From Geobacteraceae bacterium (lineage in GTDB: Bacteria > Desulfobacterota > Desulfuromonadia > Geobacterales > Geobacteraceae), in assembly GCA_009773645.1 (NCBI GenBank), contig WSYB01000048.1, positions 1 through 35,884 of the forward strand: a DNA stretch of 35,884 nucleotides, written 5' to 3'. How positions within the stretch are numbered: position 1 is the first letter of the stretch; each line of letters starts with the position of its first letter. Below are positions 33,103 through 35,884 of this stretch, in pieces. The translations under genes were made by a program, and so were the position numbers. Below the pieces are notes generated by a model, which saw only the letters and a list, made by a program, of their open reading frames with translations, did not search any database and was not told the DNA's origin.

Positions 33103-33118
33103 GCATCGACCATGCCTA
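33103..33118 (-). promoter_or_regulatory. Candidate sigma-54 (-24/-12) promoter of the small membrane-protein operon
   Basis: Read on the - strand, GGCATGG (33116 downwards) and ATGCT keep the invariant GG-N10-GC spacing (GG 33116-33115, GC 33104-33103). 12 or so of the 15 informative positions of the TGGCACG-N4-TTGCW consensus match. Initiation would fall near 33092, 40 nt before the first gene. An inverted repeat, GCATGGT...ACCATGC, overlaps it and the leader. The upstream 200 bp are AT-rich, as expected for an activator/IHF region, but I found no clear enhancer palindrome. Confidence 0.45.
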
Positions 33119-33390
33119 AATGAAATTTTTTTTAGGTTTATCAGTTAATACATTGTAATGATTGGTTTTTAGTGAATTGAAAAGATTTGGCGTGAGGGGC
33201 TGAATGGTCTCAGGTGTATAAATAAATTGTACTAAAATGAAATAAATCTAAGGATGAGATTGCAGGACTTGAGAAATCAAGATAGTAAAATAAGGTAGTT
33301 AGTAGACAAAATGAGATGTATAAGAAAAAATTCATCCTGTATATTTACATAAAATTCTTGAAATGTATTTTAATTTGATATGAGCATCTT

Positions 33391-33454
33391 GAGGGGTCAA
33401 GTCTCAACTGCCTACATCTTCTTTCTTCTGTCTAGAGTTGAGACTTGACCCCTC
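33391..33454. repeat. Perfect 19-bp inverted repeat in AT-rich intergenic DNA
   Basis: GAGGGGTCAAGTCTCAACT (33391-33409) and its exact complement (33436-33454) surround a pyrimidine-rich 26-nt loop. It lies 50 bp from the end of the RAYT transposase unit and may be a related REP-like target; both contain GGGGTCA or GGGTCA. The rest of the gap 33119-33390 is AT-rich (ATTTTTTTTAGG, several A/T tracts), with no convincing ORF on either strand. Confidence 0.75.
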
Positions 33455-33499
33455 TATCTTCTGCGTTCCTCTTGCAGCCATTTGGAAACTGAAGTACAA

Positions 33500-34496
33500 C
33501 TAGGGTCAGGCTTGCACCCTTGCAATTTCCTCCCTTATTGCCTTACAATCCGCCAACAGCTGTGTATCCTTGCGCGCCCGGACCTGAAGCCGTTTTGCCC
33601 TAGAGCTGAGCGTGGAAAGATCACGACCCGTCATTTTTGCGAGCTCCGTGATGGTACATCCTGCCGATTCCAGTGCAATCCAGGCCGCCATAGCCCGTGC
33701 GTGAGAAGAATGATGCGTCCTTCCCTTGAGGTCATTTGCGCTGATTTGGTAATATCGGCAGACCGCATCCACCAGCTCGCCCATTCCAACCTGGCGGGCA
33801 GACACCTCTTCGCTCTGGGCCAAAACGCTCTCCACAAATGGTTCGTCTCCCAGCAGACGGCTGTCTATAGCTGCCAGACCATGAAACTCCGGGCGGTGCC
33901 CCTCATTGATTCCTTCAATCACGAACTGATGAAAATTCTTTCGCGCCACATCTCTCAGCTTCCCGAACGAAGACAGTGTCGGGTCGACCGTGACCCATGG
34001 GATGGCTTCTTTACCCAAATAGGCCCGGTGGCTGCTCCAGGCATAACCCAACGGTTCCTTTGTCATTCCCGCCCTTACCGGATTGAGGTGAAGGTATCGA
34101 ACAAGCTCTGCAAGATACTCATCGGAGTCGATAACTACAGCCTTGTACCGTCCTTGAAAGAGATGTCCGGATTTACCGTGCTTCCAGTTGAACCAGCGCG
34201 TATACCGGAAGGAGACATTCTGCATGATCCTCGATAGTGGAACATCCTCCACCTGAACGAGGAGATGAACATGGTTGGTCATGAGGCAGAACGCATGGAC
34301 AAGGTGGCGGTAGCGCTCGATCCCCTCCTGGAGAAAGAGGGAAAAGCGATAACGATCGTCGTCGACAATGAAGATGTCCTGCTTGCCGTTTCCACGAAGC
34401 ATTACGTGGTAGAAAGCGCCGGTATAATGAATTCTAGGTTTTCGTGCCATATGGGGAATATACCATTAAAGTCAAATTATGCAAGCCTGACCCCAG
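33500..34496 (-). mobile_element. RAYT (REP-associated tyrosine transposase) unit with inverted ends
   Basis: The left end CTAGGGTCAGGCTTGCA (33500-33516) and the right end, the complement of CTGGGGTCAGGCTTGCA (34480-34496), are inverted copies with a single mismatch. They bracket one gene, a RAYT. Both ends also serve as coding sequence: the left end contains the RAYT stop codon, and the right end contains the last codons of the neighbouring small ORF. The unit is about 1 kb. No direct target duplication was seen, which is normal for Y1 elements. Confidence 0.7.
33506..34450 (-). CDS. REP-associated tyrosine transposase (Y1, HUH) with DnaA-C-like C-terminus
   Basis: The 314-residue protein has the HUH motif H60-V-H62 in CLMTNHVHLLV, and the probable catalytic tyrosine Y119 in LVRYLHLNPVRAGM. 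The basic KHGKSGHLFQGRYK segment lies near 90-103. This is the Y1 transposase of the IS200/IS605 superfamily, RAYT branch, which cuts single-stranded palindromic REP sequences. Residues of about 220-300 (LVDAVCRYYQISANDLKGR, then SSHARAMAAWIA and GRDLSTLSSRAKRL) resemble the DnaA C-terminal helix-turn-helix domain found in one RAYT group. ATG 34450 has no obvious ribosome site. It appears intact. Confidence 0.9.
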   Translation of the reverse strand: MARKPRIHYTGAFYHVMLRGNGKQDIFIVDDDRYRFSLFLQEGIERYRHLVHAFCLMTNHVHLLVQVEDVPLSRIMQNVSFRYTRWFNWKHGKSGHLFQGRYKAVVIDSDEYLAELVRYLHLNPVRAGMTKEPLGYAWSSHRAYLGKEAIPWVTVDPTLSSFGKLRDVARKNFHQFVIEGINEGHRPEFHGLAAIDSRLLGDEPFVESVLAQSEEVSARQVGMGELVDAVCRYYQISANDLKGRTHHSSHARAMAAWIALESAGCTITELAKMTGRDLSTLSSRAKRLQVRARKDTQLLADCKAIREEIARVQA

Positions 34497-34629
34497 GCTT
34501 TTTCTTGAGGCGCATCCGCGTGCCACGTATCTTTCTCCTGATAATATCGGTAGCTTGATAATGGTTCTCGACGGGGATCAGGACTGCCCTCTCCAGAAAA
34601 TCTATGAGCTGCTCTTTTGTCGCCTTCAT
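34477..34629 (-). CDS. 50-aa small protein ending in the RAYT terminal repeat
   Basis: From ATG 34629, with a good ribosome site (CAGGAGAGA), the frame gives MKATKEQLIDFLERAVLIPV, then YQATDIIRRKIRG, a short helical basic protein. Its last codons (GVRLA, stop 34479-34477) are supplied by the RAYT inverted end, so the original C-terminus was probably replaced. The same frame is open upstream to about 34715 (RVITIRSSGEPAV..SAVESGE), which looks like real protein and suggests a larger gene cut by the incoming AT-rich neighbour. No family recognised. Confidence 0.5.
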   Translation of the reverse strand: MKATKEQLIDFLERAVLIPVENHYQATDIIRRKIRGTRMRLKKKPGVRLA

Positions 34630-34688
34630 AGTCTCTCCTGATTCAACGGCTGAGAGCACAGCGGGTTCACCGCTGCTGCGTATGGTTA

Positions 34689-35756
34689 TTACCCTTTCAA
34701 TGACTTTACTAAGTTTCCAAGCTGATCTATTCCATCAAAGGTACTCGGTAGCTTTTCTGGATCTGCAAGTATTCCACTGAAAATTAGATTCTCAAATTTT
34801 TCAAGAGCAGTTTTATCTTGCTTCTTTATTTTCTCGGAATATTCGGCGTAACTTTGTATGAACTGACATAATGTTTGTCTCAGTTCAATTTGCAGTTTCT
34901 GAGCTTTTACTGAATTAAAGTTGTGCAATATAACTCTGAAATAATAAATAAAAATCACTTCAATGGTAATTAAAGGTATAATAACTACTAAATGGTCTAA
35001 GCTTAATGCTCTATTTTGATATACTCCATTGACAGCAATTATTATTTCAATTATTAGCGGCAATACTATAATGATACCCATTACGATTAGAGACCAAAAT
35101 AATTTTGAAGCCTCACTTTCTTTTTGTTCACCCAATCTTTCGAACCCTTTATAAAGACCAACAAAATTAAAGCCTGTTTTATATTCGCTTAATTTCTCTT
35201 TTATGGCATCTGTTTCAGTCTTTTTGACATTAATCTCTTCATCCCACTGCTTCTTAAGTTTTTCTGCCTCGCTTTTTTTAGCCTCAAATTCACGAAAACT
35301 TCCAATATTACTATCATTTATAAACTCTTTTGCTATGTTGGCTGGCATGATATAAGAGGCATAGATTATTTGCGATCGGACATTTTCATCCATTTCCGCT
35401 ACATCAGATTCGATTTGGCCCTTGATACGCCGAAGCTCCATCCCTAATTCTTTTCCTGGACCAACCAAAAAGTCGAACTCACAAAGAAATCGATAAACTA
35501 TGCAATAGATCTGATCTATATGGTCATTCTTTGTTGAATCAAAGTCGCGCAGCCACTGTAAAAACTGATTACCAATGTGCTTTATATTAAAGGTACATCG
35601 TTCATCCCATCCTTCTGGAGACTTGTAGATATATCCTACAATCTCCCTTGAAACAGATAGCCGTTTCGCCCTTGCTTCGTCTTCAATATGGGCTGCTTCT
35701 GCTTTACGCAAAAATTTGCCCATAACTTGCGCGTTATTTTCATCGCCGAAAAACAT
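34689..35756 (-). CDS. AT-rich coiled-coil membrane protein of unknown function
   Basis: The 355-residue protein has a soluble N-terminal half (about 1-140), a charged coiled coil (about 150-195, KKSEAEKLKKQWDEEI and KKTETDAIKEKLSEY), two transmembrane helices (about 222-243 LFWSLIVMGIIIVLPLIIEI and 258-280 LVVIIPLITIEVIFIYYF), and a C-terminal helical domain. Base composition is strongly AT-rich compared with the dcw genes and codon choice favours A/T endings, so it is likely acquired. A strong ribosome site (AGGAGATAAT) precedes ATG 35756. I recognise no family. The setting between a RAYT and a transposase, and the coiled-coil plus two-helix layout, would suit a phage-defence or stress membrane effector, but no catalytic motif is visible. 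Confidence 0.85.
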   Translation of the reverse strand: MFFGDENNAQVMGKFLRKAEAAHIEDEARAKRLSVSREIVGYIYKSPEGWDERCTFNIKHIGNQFLQWLRDFDSTKNDHIDQIYCIVYRFLCEFDFLVGPGKELGMELRRIKGQIESDVAEMDENVRSQIIYASYIMPANIAKEFINDSNIGSFREFEAKKSEAEKLKKQWDEEINVKKTETDAIKEKLSEYKTGFNFVGLYKGFERLGEQKESEASKLFWSLIVMGIIIVLPLIIEIIIAVNGVYQNRALSLDHLVVIIPLITIEVIFIYYFRVILHNFNSVKAQKLQIELRQTLCQFIQSYAEYSEKIKKQDKTALEKFENLIFSGILADPEKLPSTFDGIDQLGNLVKSLKG

Positions 35757-35818
35757 ATTATCTCCTGTCTATTCCTTGCATTTTCATTTACTAAGTAGTA
35801 CAAAAGTAACTCGACATG

Positions 35819-35827
35819 TGCTATACT
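35819..35827 (+). promoter_or_regulatory. Extended -10 promoter of the partial transposase gene
   Basis: TGCTATACT (TGn plus TATACT) lies 7 bp upstream of the ATG at 35834; a clear -35 is not seen. The 77-bp divergent gap holds nothing else I can identify. Confidence 0.5.
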
Positions 35828-35833
35828 GCCACC

Positions 35834-35884
35834 ATGGAAAAAACAGACGGCAGGAAAATAGATCGCAAGAGCCGCGAGGCAATA
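35834..35884 (+). CDS. IS630-type transposase, 5' end only
   Basis: Seventeen codons are visible before the window ends: MEKTDGRKIDRKSREAI. The DGR..DRK..EAI pattern is typical of the N-terminus of IS630-family transposases, whose helix-turn-helix domain follows (RIRAV...). The start is ATG 35834. The ribosome site is weak. Terminal inverted repeats cannot be judged because only one side is available. If correct, it confirms that 33.4-35.9 kb is a mobile-element-rich accessory region. Confidence 0.6.
   Translation, partial: MEKTDGRKIDRKSREAI

Noticed and set aside
33119-33390. AT-rich tract examined as a possible origin or CRISPR leader
   Set aside because: No DnaA-box cluster, no regular repeats with unique spacers, and no replication genes nearby.
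33482-34237. Plus-strand open frame opposite the RAYT gene
   Set aside because: The RAYT HUH and NPVRAG motifs on the minus strand explain the region; the plus frame shows no domain.

Overview
The window looks like chromosome of a Geobacter-type bacterium (Desulfuromonadota; Geobacter/Geotalea relatives). The protein sequences, the moderately GC-rich coding bias, the gene order around the cell-division cluster and the many short palindromic intergenic repeats all fit. The species call is inference; no database was searched.

Layout. 1-7141 is a housekeeping stretch on the + strand: the 3' end of a glycerate-type dehydrogenase, a YbaK-like tRNA editing protein, a sirtuin, a THUMP rRNA methyltransferase, a CAU-anticodon tRNA with a strong promoter and terminator, a Nif3-like metal protein, a coiled-coil/zinc-ribbon protein, RNase P RNA (rnpB), a YkgJ-type cysteine-cluster protein and a small conserved-looking protein. 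7305-25887 is a complete dcw (division and cell wall) cluster in canonical order: mraZ, rsmH, ftsL, ftsI, murE, murF, mraY, murD, ftsW, murG, murC, murB, ddl, ftsQ, ftsA, ftsZ. A consensus promoter and 10-bp-spaced MraZ-type boxes precede it. Many genes overlap by ATGA or GTGA. Two things break the regularity. murF carries a +1 frameshift. Between ftsQ and ftsA lies a degenerate tandem duplication that fuses an ftsA 5' end to an ftsQ 3' end.

25888-31874 holds a B12-binding-type radical SAM protein, a convergent poly(A) polymerase (pcnB), a conserved small protein, an MNT/HEPN nucleotidyltransferase pair, a DUF3108-type exported protein and several very small genes. 31888-33116 (- strand) is a compact unit of three small membrane proteins (two are tandem paralogs). 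It has a sigma-54-like promoter and a terminator, and is followed by a degenerate receiver-domain protein. I regard this unit as the best candidate for an undescribed system in the window.

33390-35884 is accessory DNA: a perfect 19-bp inverted repeat, a REP-associated tyrosine transposase (RAYT) with inverted terminal sequences that overlap gene ends, a truncated-looking small ORF, an AT-rich two-helix membrane/coiled-coil protein of unknown function, and the first codons of a likely IS630-type transposase.

How the genes work together: the dcw genes make lipid-linked peptidoglycan precursor (MurB-MurF, Ddl, MraY, MurG), polymerise and crosslink it at the septum (FtsW, FtsI), and build the divisome (FtsL, FtsQ, FtsA, FtsZ). 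The flanking genes act in tRNA and rRNA maturation, RNA polyadenylation and protein deacetylation.
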